Part shown: positions 26,723 to 36,330 of the stretch, one piece after another
How the letters are laid out: every line of letters begins with the position of its first letter
Position numbering within the stretch: the first letter of the stretch is position 1
Source of the DNA: Acetobacteraceae bacterium
Lineage (GTDB): Bacteria; Pseudomonadota; Alphaproteobacteria; Acetobacterales; Acetobacteraceae
Direction: 5' to 3'
Assembly (NCBI GenBank): GCA_009693865.1
Contig: SHWL01000002.1
Coordinates: 32,905 to 96,904 of the forward strand
DNA: 64,000 nucleotides
Program-made: the position numbers and the translations under genes
The notes under the pieces: generated by a model
What the model was told of the DNA's origin: nothing
What the model saw: only the letters and a program-made list of their open reading frames with translations
Databases searched by the model: none

Positions 26723-28987
26723 TCACCCCTTCAACCGCTCCAGGTCCGCCAGATCCTTCCCGCGTTGCACGCGCCGGCGCTCGTAACTCGCCTGGTTCTT
26801 GGTGCAAACAAGCGTATAAGGCGGGCCGCGCGTGAGAGTGGTCGTGGTCAGGTCGCATCCGGCGGTGCGGATCGTGCCTTCGACGTGGCCACGGGCGTGC
26901 TCGACCGCCCGGAACTCCCATTTTGGACGGGCCGGATCGGCCAGGAACCGGCGCAGCTCGGCGCAATGGACACACTTGCAGGCCACGGTGTCGGCCCGCC
27001 GCCAGTCCGCGGGGGGTTCCAGCGTCTCCGCGACCCGGAGGTTGAGGTGCGCGACACAGGCCAGCCGGAGATGCCGCACGGCGACGGTGTCCGCGACCTC
27101 AGACGCCTCCACCAAGGTCCGGACGCCCGGAATCAGGACCGTGTCGAAGTCGTAAACAGCCGGGCTCGCGAGCATGTGCGCCGCCGCGCGATTGGCCAAC
27201 GTGGTATCGATCCGCCCGAGCGCGGTGAAAAGATCGGCGATAAATCCCGGCTCCACGCCCGGTCCGCTTCGCCAAATGTCGCGCGTTACGCTGACTGGTA
27301 GCGCGCCTACCAACCCTTTCGCCGCTCCTTCGACCACCGCCTTACCCAGGACCGTTGCCTGAGCCAGCAGGGCGCCACAGGCGGCCAGCGACCGTCCCGC
27401 CGCCCCGGCCACAATATGGTGAAGTAACGCCGCGGCACGCTCTGGCGGCAGAAGCCGCAACGCGTCCGCAATCGCCGCGCAATCGTCCGAATCGAGTCCC
27501 TCCCGCGTCGCAACCACAGACAGGAACGCATCCAGCCGCGCCACGTCCTTGAGCCGGGTAAGCACACTCAGCATCTCGCCGGCGGCCGTCCCTGTGGTCT
27601 CGCGCCGGGGCGACCAGTGCTCCGTGGGCCAACTGTCGATCATATGGCCCGAAAGTTCGTGCGCCTGACGCCATGATGGCGAGTCCTCGCTTTCGCCGCC
27701 GGCCGCCCACTTGCTGGCGAGATCGGTGAGATAAGGCAACGTAACCCGCAACCCGGCCTGATTGATAATGGCCAGCAACCGGTTGACTGGCCAAAGCACC
27801 AGCGCGGCCCGGCGATAGGTACGATCGAACGAGGCGCCTTCGTTGCCGGTCGCTTCGCGGAAGTGTTGCTCATCCGGTTCGAGGTCCTCGAAGGCGTCAG
27901 GCGGCGAGAATTCGCCGTCCTCGACCGGGATATTGGTCAAAGCCGACGGTTCCCCATCCGGCCGGCGCCATTCCGAAGCTGTCACCGTGCGGTCGAATAT
28001 CTCCCCCACTTCAAAATTTTCGTCGTCGTCATCCCGGGACGAGCGGCGCCATGAGCCGGAATTGTCGGAATATTCCGCCGATCCGCTTTCCTCGATCGCA
28101 ACAAGCGCCAGATGCACCTCGCAACCGGATTTTCCGGCGGCGTCCACGACCACTTTCGCGACGCCAGCGTCGGCGCCTTTCAGATTGCCGAACCCAAGCT
28201 CGGCGGGCGTATAGGCATGTTCCAGGGGGTAGACCAGCTTTTCCGCCACGTCATCGTCCGCCGGCCGCGCCAGGTTCACCCACTCCGTCAACAACCGCGT
28301 CACGCCGTCCTGTTCGTTCGCGTAATCCGGTGGTTCGGGCAGCCGGCCGGGACCGCTCCGCATGAGGTTATAGACCAGGGCCAGCCGGTATCCCTCGGTC
28401 ACGGGCAGCACTTCATGCACGCAGTCGGCATAGAACGCGGCGAACGCGACCTCCGAGGGATCTTCGCACCGCAAATCCATGCGTATCTCGCGGTCCTTGT
28501 GCCGCACCACCAGCTCGCCGCCCGCGGAAAGCGAGGGAAGCACGAGAATCAGCGTGGCGAACATGCCCGGCGCTTTCTCGGTGTCGCGATGCCGTACAAA
28601 GAAGCTGCCCTTGTCGTAGATCAGCACTTTGTAAAGTTCGGCCTTGACCGGATCGGTGACCCCCAGACCCTCGGCCGCCCGTTCCAGGACCGTTTTGATC
28701 GTGCCCGCCCAATGCCGGCCCGCGATCTGGACCTTGCCCGGAGCGATTTGCCAGGTGCGGCGGACGGCGGTGTCGGTGAGGGTTTCCTCGCCGCGGCCAT
28801 AGGGCGCGCGCTCGGCCAGGGCGATGAGTTGTTCGGCCTGGACCGGCAACAACGGCAAAGCGATGGGGCCGGCGCCTTCGACCACGATTCGCGGGGCAAG
28901 CAGCTCCGTCGTTCCGGAGGTACAAAAATCGCCCTGACGGTCGATCGTGTCGAGCGCGGCGGCGAAGTCGGTGGCAAGGGATTCCAT
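26723..28987 (-). CDS. large 2OG-Fe(II) oxygenase family protein
   Basis: 754 residues. The N-terminal ~210 residues contain a prolyl-4-hydroxylase-like dioxygenase domain: [18 protein letters not shown] gives the H133-x-D135 iron ligands, [21 protein letters not shown] gives the distal H191 and the 2-oxoglutarate-binding R201, and [12 protein letters not shown] is the middle strand. The remaining ~540 residues are helical, with no catalytic motif recognised. They end with a cysteine cluster ([11 protein letters not shown]) and a basic [10 protein letters not shown] tail, possibly a small zinc-binding or nucleic-acid module. Proteins with this layout are annotated only as oxygenases. The start is 55 bases after the GMC gene on the same strand. 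Substrate unknown; the length is unusual. Confidence 0.8.
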   Translation of the reverse strand: MESLATDFAAALDTIDRQGDFCTSGTTELLAPRIVVEGAGPIALPLLPVQAEQLIALAERAPYGRGEETLTDTAVRRTWQIAPGKVQIAGRHWAGTIKTVLERAAEGLGVTDPVKAELYKVLIYDKGSFFVRHRDTEKAPGMFATLILVLPSLSAGGELVVRHKDREIRMDLRCEDPSEVAFAAFYADCVHEVLPVTEGYRLALVYNLMRSGPGRLPEPPDYANEQDGVTRLLTEWVNLARPADDDVAEKLVYPLEHAYTPAELGFGNLKGADAGVAKVVVDAAGKSGCEVHLALVAIEESGSAEYSDNSGSWRRSSRDDDDENFEVGEIFDRTVTASEWRRPDGEPSALTNIPVEDGEFSPPDAFEDLEPDEQHFREATGNEGASFDRTYRRAALVLWPVNRLLAIINQAGLRVTLPYLTDLASKWAAGGESEDSPSWRQAHELSGHMIDSWPTEHWSPRRETTGTAAGEMLSVLTRLKDVARLDAFLSVVATREGLDSDDCAAIADALRLLPPERAAALLHHIVAGAAGRSLAACGALLAQATVLGKAVVEGAAKGLVGALPVSVTRDIWRSGPGVEPGFIADLFTALGRIDTTLANRAAAHMLASPAVYDFDTVLIPGVRTLVEASEVADTVAVRHLRLACVAHLNLRVAETLEPPADWRRADTVACKCVHCAELRRFLADPARPKWEFRAVEHARGHVEGTIRTAGCDLTTTTLTRGPPYTLVCTKNQASYERRRVQRGKDLADLERLKG

Positions 28988-29042
28988 GGTTTTTCCAGGT
29001 ATATGATATGGCTCCAGCGAACGTTACCCGCCAGGTGGCCGG

Positions 29043-30671
29043 TCACGCCATTGCGCGCGCATCCTCCAGGATCATCGCCGCCGCCTTCTCCGCGATCATG
29101 ATCGTCGGAGCGTTCGTGTTGCCCGCCGGGACCGTCGGCATGACCGAGGCATCGACCACGCGCAACCGCCCCACGCCATGCACGCGCAGCCTCGGGTCGA
29201 CGACCGCGTCGCCCCCGTCCGGACCCATCCGGCAGGTTCCGACCGGATGCAAGTTTGACAGAGCATTCTGCCGGATCGACTCCTCAAAGTCCGCGTCGGT
29301 TTCAACCCCTGGGCCGGGCACGATCTCCTCCGCCACATACGGAGCCAAAGACGGTTGTTTCGTGAACGACCGCACCATGCGCATACCGGTGGTCAGGGCC
29401 TGGAGATCGTATTGAGTTTGCAGGAAATTAAAGCGGATCGCCGGAGCCGCCAGAGGATCGGGGCTTTTCAACAACACGGTGCCTCTCGCGTCGGGCCGAA
29501 GGTGCACCGCGCTCAGGCTGAAACCGGGAAAGTCGTGCGCCACCGCCCCGCTCGGGCCACGGAACGCATAGCTGAACGGGGAAAAGTTGAATTGCAGATC
29601 GGGCCGTTCCAGACGCGGATCGCTGCGGCCAAACCCGCCGCAGGTAACGCCGTTCGTCGCCAACGGGCCGGATTTGAAGAACACATATTTCGCCATCGCC
29701 ATGATCTGGCGCGGCAGACTGTTCGCCAATTCGTTCATCGTGACTGGCTTTGTGCAACGATACGCGAGGCGAACGTAGAAATGATCCTGCAAATGAGCGC
29801 CCACCGCCGGAACATCCCGCGCGACCTCGATCCCGTTCGCGCGCAGCAACTCCCCTGGACCAATGCCGGACAATTGCAGCAACTGCGGCGAATTGAATAC
29901 GCCGCCACTGACGATCACCTCCGCGCGCGCGCGAGCCGAGCGAACGGCGCCCCCACTGACATATTCCACCCCGACCGCTTGCCCATTCTCGACGAGCACC
30001 TTCGTTGCCTGAGCGTTAGGACGCACGACAAGATTGGCGCGGTCTCGCGCGGGCCGCAAATAGGCGGTCGCGGTGCTCCAGCGGCGGCTTTTCCCAACGG
30101 TGCTCTGGAAATAACCCGCACCTTCCTGTTTCGCGCCGTTGAAGTCGTTATTGGGTGGTAACCCTGACTCGATCGCCGCGGCGACCACGCGATCCGCCAG
30201 TTCATGGCGCCGCGGCTGCTCGGAGACCGTCAGCGGTCCGCCGGTGCCATGGAATTCGCTCGCGCCACCTTGATAATTTTCGGCTTTCTTGAAGAACGGC
30301 AATACGCTGTCGTAGTCCCAGCCAGTGCAACCGCGTTGCCGCCATTCGTCGTAATCGGCGTGGTTGCCTCGCATGTAAACCATGCCATTGATGGAGCTGG
30401 TGCCGCCCAACACCTTGCCTCTGGGCGAATACATCGAACGGCCGGCGAGTTGCGGTTCGGGCTCGCTTTCGTACATCCAGTTGACGGCGGGATTGGCGAA
30501 CAGGCGGGAAAAACCCATGGGGACGTGGATCCAGGGATTGCGGTCCGGCGGCCCAGCTTCGAGCAGTAATACGCGGTAACGGCCAGACTCGCTGAGCCGC
30601 GCGGCGACGGCGCAGCCCGCCGATCCCGCGCCGGTAACGATGTAGTCGAAGTCTTCCTCCGTTGACGGCAC
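29043..30671 (-). CDS. GMC family oxidoreductase (choline dehydrogenase-like)
   Basis: 542 residues from a GTG at 30671, set by GGGGGAG seven bases upstream; the open frame extends much further without a ribosome site. It has the FAD motif [20 protein letters not shown], the GMC signature 1 [18 protein letters not shown], signature 2 [20 protein letters not shown], and the C-terminal active site [10 protein letters not shown] plus [20 protein letters not shown]. These FAD enzymes oxidise alcohols to aldehydes; substrates range from choline to polyethylene glycol or aromatic alcohols. No signal peptide. The next gene downstream is the 2OG oxygenase. Confidence 0.93.
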   Translation of the reverse strand: MPSTEEDFDYIVTGAGSAGCAVAARLSESGRYRVLLLEAGPPDRNPWIHVPMGFSRLFANPAVNWMYESEPEPQLAGRSMYSPRGKVLGGTSSINGMVYMRGNHADYDEWRQRGCTGWDYDSVLPFFKKAENYQGGASEFHGTGGPLTVSEQPRRHELADRVVAAAIESGLPPNNDFNGAKQEGAGYFQSTVGKSRRWSTATAYLRPARDRANLVVRPNAQATKVLVENGQAVGVEYVSGGAVRSARARAEVIVSGGVFNSPQLLQLSGIGPGELLRANGIEVARDVPAVGAHLQDHFYVRLAYRCTKPVTMNELANSLPRQIMAMAKYVFFKSGPLATNGVTCGGFGRSDPRLERPDLQFNFSPFSYAFRGPSGAVAHDFPGFSLSAVHLRPDARGTVLLKSPDPLAAPAIRFNFLQTQYDLQALTTGMRMVRSFTKQPSLAPYVAEEIVPGPGVETDADFEESIRQNALSNLHPVGTCRMGPDGGDAVVDPRLRVHGVGRLRVVDASVMPTVPAGNTNAPTIMIAEKAAAMILEDARAMA

Positions 30672-30983
30672 GGTGTTTCTCCCCCTTATTGGGCATGATA
30701 TCGCCGCCCTTGAACCCTGACTCTCAGCTTGCCCCCCCGCCGTCATGGCCCGGACAAGCCGGGCCATGACGGGAGAGAGGACGGCACGTCGATCTTTGAG
30801 CGCGGTAGTATAACTCTGCCCACGATGGACGCGAGGCGTCGAGTCCGAGGCCGAATCGCCACGGGTAACGACCGCGAAGCGCGCGGGGGACAGGATGATG
30901 AGCTGCATCGAAATTGCTGGTATGTTCCGCGATGTGCCTCACATCATCCACACGAGCCGCACCGTGGGTCGAGGGAGATCGAC
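30672..30983. other. gene-free interval between divergent genes
   Basis: 312 bases between the GTG of the GMC oxidoreductase and the ATG of the PEP-CTERM-like protein. Apart from a perfect palindromic repeat at 30741-30771 nothing coding was recognised; open frames here are extensions of neighbours without ribosome sites. Promoters for both divergent genes should lie here but no clear elements stand out. Confidence 0.6.
30741..30771. repeat. dispersed palindromic repeat (GTCATGGCCCGG family), copy 1
   Basis: Perfect 13-bp inverted repeat CGTCATGGCCCGG / CCGGGCCATGACG around the 5-base centre ACAAG. The same arms recur at 42141-42219 and in degenerate form at 60031-60096, always between genes. 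Confidence 0.8.
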
Positions 30984-31604
30984 ATGCGCCAAATGTTACG
31001 TTTAATGATGACCGCGTTGTGCCTCGGGTTCATGGCCGCGCCCGGCGCGCATGCCGCCATCATCTGGAATTTCGCGTATTCCGGAGATGGCCTGAGCGTC
31101 ACCGGAAAACTGACCACGAACGACAAAATTGGCGGCGCTTACCTGATCACCAGCATCACTGGTCTGCACAATGGCGATCCCATTACCGGCCTGATCCCGC
31201 CTGGCGGTTTTTCGTTCAACGACAACCTGCTGTACGACGCGTTCCCGGTGGTGGACGACCTCGGGGTGTCGTTTCTGGTGGGCACCGCGACCTATAATCT
31301 GTTCAACACCAACGGATTCGCCTGCAACGTAAGCGTGTACGAGTACGCGGAAACGCCCGACAGTACATGCTCCAACGCACCGGAAGTTCTCAGCATCTCT
31401 GTGACACGGGACGTACCGGCGCCTCCGGTCGCGGTGCTGGCGGGTGGGCTTCTGGTCCTGGCGGCAGCGAAATCCCGAAAGCGCCGTCAGACGGACGGCA
31501 CGGTCACGCCTACCATGTCGCCCTCGCGAACGATCGCCGCGAGTTGCTCCACGCTCCAACCCTCGGTCCCGGCGGGTCGTTTCGGCAGCACCATCCAGCG
31601 GTAA
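30984..31604 (+). CDS. exported protein with PEP-CTERM-like sorting tail
   Basis: 206 residues from ATG 30984, with GAGGGAGA upstream. A signal peptide (LMMTALCLGFMAAPGAHA) precedes a beta-rich domain (SGDGLSVTGKLTTNDKIGGA, then GLHNGDPITGLIPPGGFSFN) with two cysteines. The tail VPAPPVAVLAGGLLVLAAAK followed by SRKRRQ at about residues 144-169 is the PEP-CTERM pattern: VPxP, a hydrophobic helix, then arginines. Such proteins are cut by exosortase and exported to the surface. Unusually the frame runs 37 codons beyond the basic cluster and overlaps the nitrile hydratase gene's 3' end by 118 bases on the other strand. The natural stop may have been lost. No exosortase gene is in the window. Confidence 0.7.
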   Translation: MRQMLRLMMTALCLGFMAAPGAHAAIIWNFAYSGDGLSVTGKLTTNDKIGGAYLITSITGLHNGDPITGLIPPGGFSFNDNLLYDAFPVVDDLGVSFLVGTATYNLFNTNGFACNVSVYEYAETPDSTCSNAPEVLSISVTRDVPAPPVAVLAGGLLVLAAAKSRKRRQTDGTVTPTMSPSRTIAASCSTLQPSVPAGRFGSTIQR

Positions 31605-32065
31605 TCGGCGGTGGAATCGACGACGTGGATTTTCACCGTGTCCGGCAACGTTGTGCGGAACTCCCCCAGCAATCCGCGAGGATCGCGCACGGCGCGGGAG
31701 CGGTACGCGGCGGATTTGTACCAAAATGGCGGATAGCCCAAAACGGCGCGGGGATAACAACTGCACAACGTGCAAACGATCAGGTTATGCACCTCGTCTG
31801 AGTTTTCCAGCACGCCCAACGGAGGCATGCCGCGCATCGGAATGTTCATCGCCTCGGCGGCCTTGGTGCCGTCTTCCAGCATCAGCGCTTTATACGCCGG
31901 ATCGGTCCACGCCCGCGCCACCATTTTCGCCCCCTGTCCCGGGCTGGCGTTGTCGGTGGCCTGCTGACGTTCGGCGATCTCGGCCTCGGTGACCAGGTTT
32001 TTCGCCACCAGCAGTTTTCGTATCGCGGCGAGCAGGTCCTCGCCATCGGTTTCGATGAGTGTCAT
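31487..32065 (-). CDS. nitrile hydratase alpha / thiocyanate hydrolase gamma subunit, cobalt type
   Basis: 192 residues from ATG 32065 (ATGA overlap with the preceding gene). The metal claw C98-T-L-C101-S-C103 is in the motif VCTLCSCYPRAVLGYPPFWY. Threonine at the second position marks the non-corrin cobalt class; iron enzymes have serine. Downstream SAAYRSRAVRDPRGLLGEF and YRWMVLPKRPAGTEGW are standard alpha-subunit motifs. It holds the catalytic metal; two cysteines are normally oxidised to sulfinic/sulfenic forms. Nitrile hydratases turn nitriles into amides; thiocyanate hydrolase turns SCN- into COS and ammonia. The two partner genes lie just upstream in one coupled transcript. Confidence 0.92.
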   Translation of the reverse strand: MTLIETDGEDLLAAIRKLLVAKNLVTEAEIAERQQATDNASPGQGAKMVARAWTDPAYKALMLEDGTKAAEAMNIPMRGMPPLGVLENSDEVHNLIVCTLCSCYPRAVLGYPPFWYKSAAYRSRAVRDPRGLLGEFRTTLPDTVKIHVVDSTADYRWMVLPKRPAGTEGWSVEQLAAIVREGDMVGVTVPSV

Positions 32066-32343
32066 GGCCGCTCCAGCCAATGTTCGTAGAGTTCGACGAC
32101 AAGTTCGTCATTCGCCCTGCCCTCGGGCCAGAGCTCGTTCATGGGGAACGTCACGTGGTACAACGGATGTTTCGCCGCCGGGCGAGCGAAGGCGAGGTCC
32201 TCGGGGTTAGGGTGGTCGCCCAGGTAACGAAGGATTTGTCCTTTGTGGCCGCGCAGGTAGTGCGGGGTGCGGATATGAACCGGGCCTCTCGTTTCCGGCC
32301 AGTCGTTCTTCACGACCACGGGATCGCCGGGCGCGTAAGTCAT
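32062..32343 (-). CDS. nitrile hydratase beta subunit, C-terminal half as separate subunit
   Basis: 93 residues. It corresponds to the SH3-like C-terminal half of nitrile hydratase beta: FAPGDPV-type opening (TYAPGDPVVVKNDWPETRG), then HIRTPHYLRGHKGQILRYLG, HPLYHVTFPMNELWPEGRAN and DELVVELYEHWLE. In ordinary nitrile hydratases this is fused to the N-terminal helical half; here that half is a separate gene upstream. Both junctions are ATGA overlaps (32341-32343 upstream, 32062-32065 downstream), so stoichiometric expression is expected. The three-gene layout is the one known for thiocyanate hydrolase and toyocamycin nitrile hydratase. Confidence 0.88.
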   Translation of the reverse strand: MTYAPGDPVVVKNDWPETRGPVHIRTPHYLRGHKGQILRYLGDHPNPEDLAFARPAAKHPLYHVTFPMNELWPEGRANDELVVELYEHWLERP

Positions 32344-32648
32344 TTCGCGTCCAATGCGGCGCGGAGTTCGGCCTCGGTGATAAGCCCCTTGCGCAGGAGA
32401 TTATCCGTGATCGAGCGGATCCAGCGGCGGTAATAAGTGAGGCGGTGATACTCCGCCTCAGGGATCGCTTCGATGCCGCGGCGCAGTTCATCGACGGTCA
32501 TGATCTGCTTCGCGCCAAGCACGCCGCGGAGCGCGTCCACATCCCGGTCGAACGCGGTCAACGCGTGCGGCTCGATATCGACTGCCTCGCACATGAATTT
32601 CGACACGCCACCCATGTCGTGGTGGGACCGTTTATCATCGTTGTCCAT
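32340..32648 (-). CDS. nitrile hydratase beta subunit, N-terminal half as separate subunit
   Basis: 102 residues from ATG 32648; the frame is open to 32690. It resembles the N-terminal helical half of nitrile hydratase beta: HHDMGGVSKFM near the start (beta subunits usually open with IHDMGG), DIEPHALTAFDRDVDALRG, and the helix pair EYHRLTYYRRWIRSITDNLL followed by RKGLITEAEL. The small nitrile hydratase accessory proteins (P14K type) share this fold, so an activator role is an alternative. The HDMGG opening and Y..RW helix favour the beta half. It is first in the three-gene operon; no other activator gene is in the window. Confidence 0.82.
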   Translation of the reverse strand: MDNDDKRSHHDMGGVSKFMCEAVDIEPHALTAFDRDVDALRGVLGAKQIMTVDELRRGIEAIPEAEYHRLTYYRRWIRSITDNLLRKGLITEAELRAALDAK

Positions 32649-32757
32649 GGCCGGAGAGTAGCGCGGGCGCGGACGCCGGTAAATCGCCATGGCGCGGGGC
32701 CTGCCCTATAATGCGGCGCAGGGGCGGAACAGCCCTGGAACAAACGGGAGAAACACC

Positions 32758-33918
32758 ATGAAGCGCCGCCTTTCCTGGACGACTGCGCTGACCGCTCTGC
32801 TGTTGAGCGGGATGCCCCTTGGTGCGCGAGCCGACCTGCTGGTCTCGGCCAATGACGGCAAAGCGGTGCTCATCAATGGGGTGAATACCGTGCCGGACAA
32901 ACCGGTGCCGGACACCGTGTCGATCATCGATCTGACCGCGACGCCGCCGAAGGTGAAGGCCGAGATCCAGATGCCGACCAGTCTGGTGGGCCCGCCGTCG
33001 AGCGTGGCGATCGCACGGGATGAGTCGTACGCGCTGGTCACGGCGGCGACGAAGATCGATCCAGCGGATAAGAAGAAAGTCGTGCCGCACAATATCGTGA
33101 GCGTGGTCGATTTGCAGGCCTCGCCGCCGAAGGTGATCGCGACGCATGAGACGGGCGCGGGCGCGTCCGGCGTCGCCATCAACCGCGCCGGCACGCTGGC
33201 GTTGGTCGCCAACCGGGTCGAAGGCACCGTGTCGGTCTTCACCATCGCAGGGAAGACGCTGACGCCCGCCGGCAAGGTCGACCTGGGCAACCCGAAATCG
33301 GAGCCAAGCGCCGTCGCGTTCACCCCGGACGGCAAGCGGGCGCTGGTGACGCGGACCGGTGACAGCAAGATCACCTTGTTGACCGTCGATGGCACGAAGG
33401 TCACGCTTTCCGGCCGGGATATCTATGCCGGACACAAACCTTACCCGGTTGGCATCGCTCCGAACGGGAGTTTCGCGGTTGTCACGAACGTCGGGATGGG
33501 CGGTGGCGATGCCGACACCATGAGTCTGATCGATATGACCGCGAACCCGCCGCGCACGGTCGATACGGTGACGGTAGGCCCCTCTCCCGAGAGCATGACG
33601 ATCGCGCCCGACGGCAAGCATATCGCCGTGACCCTCATCAACGGCACCAACAAGCCGGGTGATTCCCCGTTCTTCAAGGTGCGCGGGGCGATGCCGGTGT
33701 TCGAGGTGCGGAACATGAAGCTGGTGAAGGTGACCGAGGCGCAGATCGGCCGCTGGTGTCAAGGCGCGGGTTGGAACAAGTCCAGCACGTTGATTTTGGT
33801 GCAGTGCATGGTGGAGCAGGAGATCGAGATGTTTAAGTTCGACGGCAAGACGTTAAAGCCGGCGGGCGTGATCAAGATCAATGGCGGTCCGGCCGGCATC
33901 GCGACGACGCCACAGTAA
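32758..33918 (+). CDS. exported beta-propeller (YVTN-type) protein
   Basis: 386 residues from ATG 32758, with CGGGAGAAAC before it. A signal peptide (SWTTALTALLLSGMPLGARA) leads into repeated propeller blades of about 45 residues: TVSIIDLTATPPKVKAEI, VSVVDLQASPPKVIATHETG, TVSVFTIAGKTLTPAG, ITLLTVDGTKVTLSGR, MSLIDMTANPPRTVDTVTVG. The recurring PSSVAIARD / PVGIAPNG / PESMTIAPDGK pattern is the YVTN signature. Two cysteines (WCQGAGW, VQCMVEQ) may form a disulphide. Role unknown; such periplasmic propellers often bind ligands or partner enzymes. It is divergent from the nitrile hydratase operon, 109 bases away. Confidence 0.88.
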   Translation: MKRRLSWTTALTALLLSGMPLGARADLLVSANDGKAVLINGVNTVPDKPVPDTVSIIDLTATPPKVKAEIQMPTSLVGPPSSVAIARDESYALVTAATKIDPADKKKVVPHNIVSVVDLQASPPKVIATHETGAGASGVAINRAGTLALVANRVEGTVSVFTIAGKTLTPAGKVDLGNPKSEPSAVAFTPDGKRALVTRTGDSKITLLTVDGTKVTLSGRDIYAGHKPYPVGIAPNGSFAVVTNVGMGGGDADTMSLIDMTANPPRTVDTVTVGPSPESMTIAPDGKHIAVTLINGTNKPGDSPFFKVRGAMPVFEVRNMKLVKVTEAQIGRWCQGAGWNKSSTLILVQCMVEQEIEMFKFDGKTLKPAGVIKINGGPAGIATTPQ

Positions 33919-33926
33919 ACGTTCAC

Positions 33927-33958
33927 GGCGCATGGGATGATGGGAAATTCCATGCGTC
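33927..33958. terminator. hairpin between convergent genes
   Basis: Inverted repeat of 9 bp with one G-U pair (33927-33935 with 33950-33958; core CGCATGG / CCATGCG) and a 14-base loop, between the stops of the propeller gene and the LLM monooxygenase. It could serve both strands; no T tract. Confidence 0.35.
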
Positions 33959-33963
33959 GCGGC

Positions 33964-35334
33964 TCATTGTCCTGACGCCCGATCCACCCACCGCTCCGCC
34001 GCCGCAGGATGCCCGTCCGGCAACCGATCCCCCGCCCCAAACAGTTTCTGGCGATACGTTCCCGGCCGATACGCCGTTTTATAAACTCCACGGTCTTGCA
34101 ACACCGGGACGATCAATTCGATAAAGTCTGCCAGGCACTCCGGCATCACCGTGCGGGACAGGTTGAACCCGTCGACATCCGCCTCCGCCATCCAGCGCTG
34201 CATCGTATCCGCTACCTGTGACGGAGACCCAACGATCGGCGCCTGACGCCCGCCCAGGATGGCGTTATCGATGAAGTTTCGTTTGGTCCAACCTGGGCCA
34301 AGCGCAGCGGCAAGAGCCTCGATATTCGACTGAATTGCCTGACTGGCGCTGGCGTCCACCGGCTCATCCATCCCGAAACGATCCAGATCGACTCCCAGGG
34401 AGGCAGAGCCGTGCGCCAGCACGCCCTCCATGCTCGCGTGATGGCGGTATTCGTCCAGCCTGTCCCGCGCTTCGGATTCCGTCCGGCCGGTGACGACACT
34501 GGCGAGGGGAAAAATTCGCAGTGGCCGCGTCCCCGCGCGCCGCCGCAGATCGGCGGTAAGCCGAGTGGTCTCCGGCAGGTTGCCACCATACACGAACACG
34601 CACTCGGCGTGACGCGCGGCGAAGATCCGGCCGCGGGTGGAAGCGCCGGCCTGATACAGGACCGGCGTGCGCTGCGGCGAGGGTTCCCACAACGGCACCG
34701 CATCCAGGCGGAACTGCTTACCCGCGTGATGGATCGCGCGAACCTTGGCGGGGTCGGTGTAAACGCCCCCGGCACGATCGCGGACGACGGCGTCGTCCTT
34801 CCAGCCGCCCTCCCACAACGCGTAGACAACGCGCATGAACTCTTCCGCGAAGTCGTATCGATCGTCGTGCGCCATTTGCTGGGCGAAACCCATCGCGCGG
34901 GCGGCGCTGTCCAGGGCGCCGGTGACGATGTTCCAGCCGATCCGGCCCTGAGTCAGATGATCCAGCGTCGCCATCCGGCGCGCGAACAGGTACGGCGGCT
35001 CGTACGCCAGGTTACAGGTGACCCCGAAGGAGAGATGCGTCGTGGCGTGCGCCATCGCGGGCACCAGCGCCAGCGGATCGATCAGCGGAATTTGCGCCGC
35101 TGAACGTAGTGCCGCCGCGGGCGTCCCGCCGAACACGTCGTAAACCCCGATAATGTCCGCCAGGAACAGCCCGTCGAACATCCCACGCTCCAGCAGCCGC
35201 GCCAGCGAAACCCAGCGATCCAGCGACGTGTAGCCGGACGACTGGTCGCTCGGATGGGTCCACATTCCGTGCTGGATATGGCCCACGCACGCCATGTCGA
35301 ACGCGTTGAGGCGGATTTCCCTTGCGGGGGACAT
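33964..35334 (-). CDS. LLM-class flavin-dependent monooxygenase (NtaA/SnaA/DszA type)
   Basis: 456 residues. Diagnostic stretches are [60 protein letters not shown] followed by [13 protein letters not shown], and [20 protein letters not shown]. These define the reduced-flavin two-component monooxygenases that attack nitrilotriacetate, sulphones or pristinamycin intermediates. They need FMNH2 from a separate reductase, which is not next to it. The substrate is unknown. The ATG follows a weak AAAGGAAAC site. It is divergent from the PEP synthase regulator gene. Confidence 0.92.
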   Translation of the reverse strand: MSPAREIRLNAFDMACVGHIQHGMWTHPSDQSSGYTSLDRWVSLARLLERGMFDGLFLADIIGVYDVFGGTPAAALRSAAQIPLIDPLALVPAMAHATTHLSFGVTCNLAYEPPYLFARRMATLDHLTQGRIGWNIVTGALDSAARAMGFAQQMAHDDRYDFAEEFMRVVYALWEGGWKDDAVVRDRAGGVYTDPAKVRAIHHAGKQFRLDAVPLWEPSPQRTPVLYQAGASTRGRIFAARHAECVFVYGGNLPETTRLTADLRRRAGTRPLRIFPLASVVTGRTESEARDRLDEYRHHASMEGVLAHGSASLGVDLDRFGMDEPVDASASQAIQSNIEALAAALGPGWTKRNFIDNAILGGRQAPIVGSPSQVADTMQRWMAEADVDGFNLSRTVMPECLADFIELIVPVLQDRGVYKTAYRPGTYRQKLFGAGDRLPDGHPAAAERWVDRASGQ

Positions 35335-35418
35335 GAGTTTCCTTTCGCGACGCCCGGAGCCTCGACAGGTTATTCCCGCCGCCGCATCCTGTCATCGCCG
35401 CTGCCGGGGATTGTCAAC

Positions 35419-36285
35419 ATGAATGAGCGCCGGATCAATCTGCATCTCGTCTCGGAAGCCACGGGCGAAACGCTGAACACGCTCGCCCGCGCGACGGTAC
35501 CCCAGTTTGAGAACACGCATATCGTGATGCATCGCTGGAGCCTGATCCGCACCAGCTTCCAGCTCCACCGCGTCCTCGACGGCATTGAGCACGAGCCTGG
35601 GCCGGTTCTCTCCACCCTGGTCGATCAGGCCCTGCGCGGCGAGTTGGAGACGATGTGCCGGCGGCTCAATCTGCCCGTGGTGCCGGTGCTCGATCCCGTC
35701 ATGAACATGTTACAGGAGTACATCGGTGAGGTCGCTGCGCACCGGCCGGGCCGCCAATACGTGATGAACGCGGATTATTTCAAACGTATCGACGCCATGC
35801 ATTACGTGTTGCAGCACGACGACGGCCAGGCGCAACCGGGTCTCGCGGAGGCCGATGTCGTGCTGGTCGGAGTTTCCCGGAGTTCGAAGACGCCAACATG
35901 TTTTTTCCTCGCCAACCGCGGCATCAAGGCGGCCAACGTGCCGCTGGTGCCGCACGCCGGATTGCCAGAGGGGCTGGAGCAAGCGCAATGCCCGGTCATC
36001 GGCCTCGCGATCGAGGCCCAGGCGTTGATCGATATCAGGCGGCACCGGTTGCGGCTGATCGGAAACGGAGGACAAACGGGCGCGATCCGGCACACCGAAA
36101 CCGATTACGTGGACGAGGAAGCGGTGAAGGCCGAACTGCTTTGGGCGCGGCGGTTATGCAACCGCAACGGCTGGCCGGTGATCGACGTGACAAGGCGTTC
36201 GATCGAGGAAACCGCGGCCACGGTGCTGCAATTGATGGAAGCGTGGCACGAGAGAAAGAAGAAGCAGGCGGCGGTGAGCTCCTGA
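35419..36285 (+). CDS. pyruvate,phosphate dikinase / PEP synthase regulatory protein
   Basis: 288 residues from ATG 35419; the longer frame has no ribosome site and would include DNA upstream of the neighbouring divergent gene. The N terminus [20 protein letters not shown] and the P-loop [10 protein letters not shown] (residues 151-160) define the DUF299 bifunctional ADP-dependent kinase/Pi-dependent pyrophosphorylase. It phosphorylates and dephosphorylates a threonine next to the catalytic histidine of PPDK or PEP synthase, switching gluconeogenic carbon flow. The C-terminal half carries the rest of the fold ([36 protein letters not shown]). Confidence 0.94.
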   Translation: MNERRINLHLVSEATGETLNTLARATVPQFENTHIVMHRWSLIRTSFQLHRVLDGIEHEPGPVLSTLVDQALRGELETMCRRLNLPVVPVLDPVMNMLQEYIGEVAAHRPGRQYVMNADYFKRIDAMHYVLQHDDGQAQPGLAEADVVLVGVSRSSKTPTCFFLANRGIKAANVPLVPHAGLPEGLEQAQCPVIGLAIEAQALIDIRRHRLRLIGNGGQTGAIRHTETDYVDEEAVKAELLWARRLCNRNGWPVIDVTRRSIEETAATVLQLMEAWHERKKKQAAVSS

Positions 36286-36330
36286 AACAGCATATCGGAT
36301 CGTGACACTCGCAACCGATGTCGCGACGCT

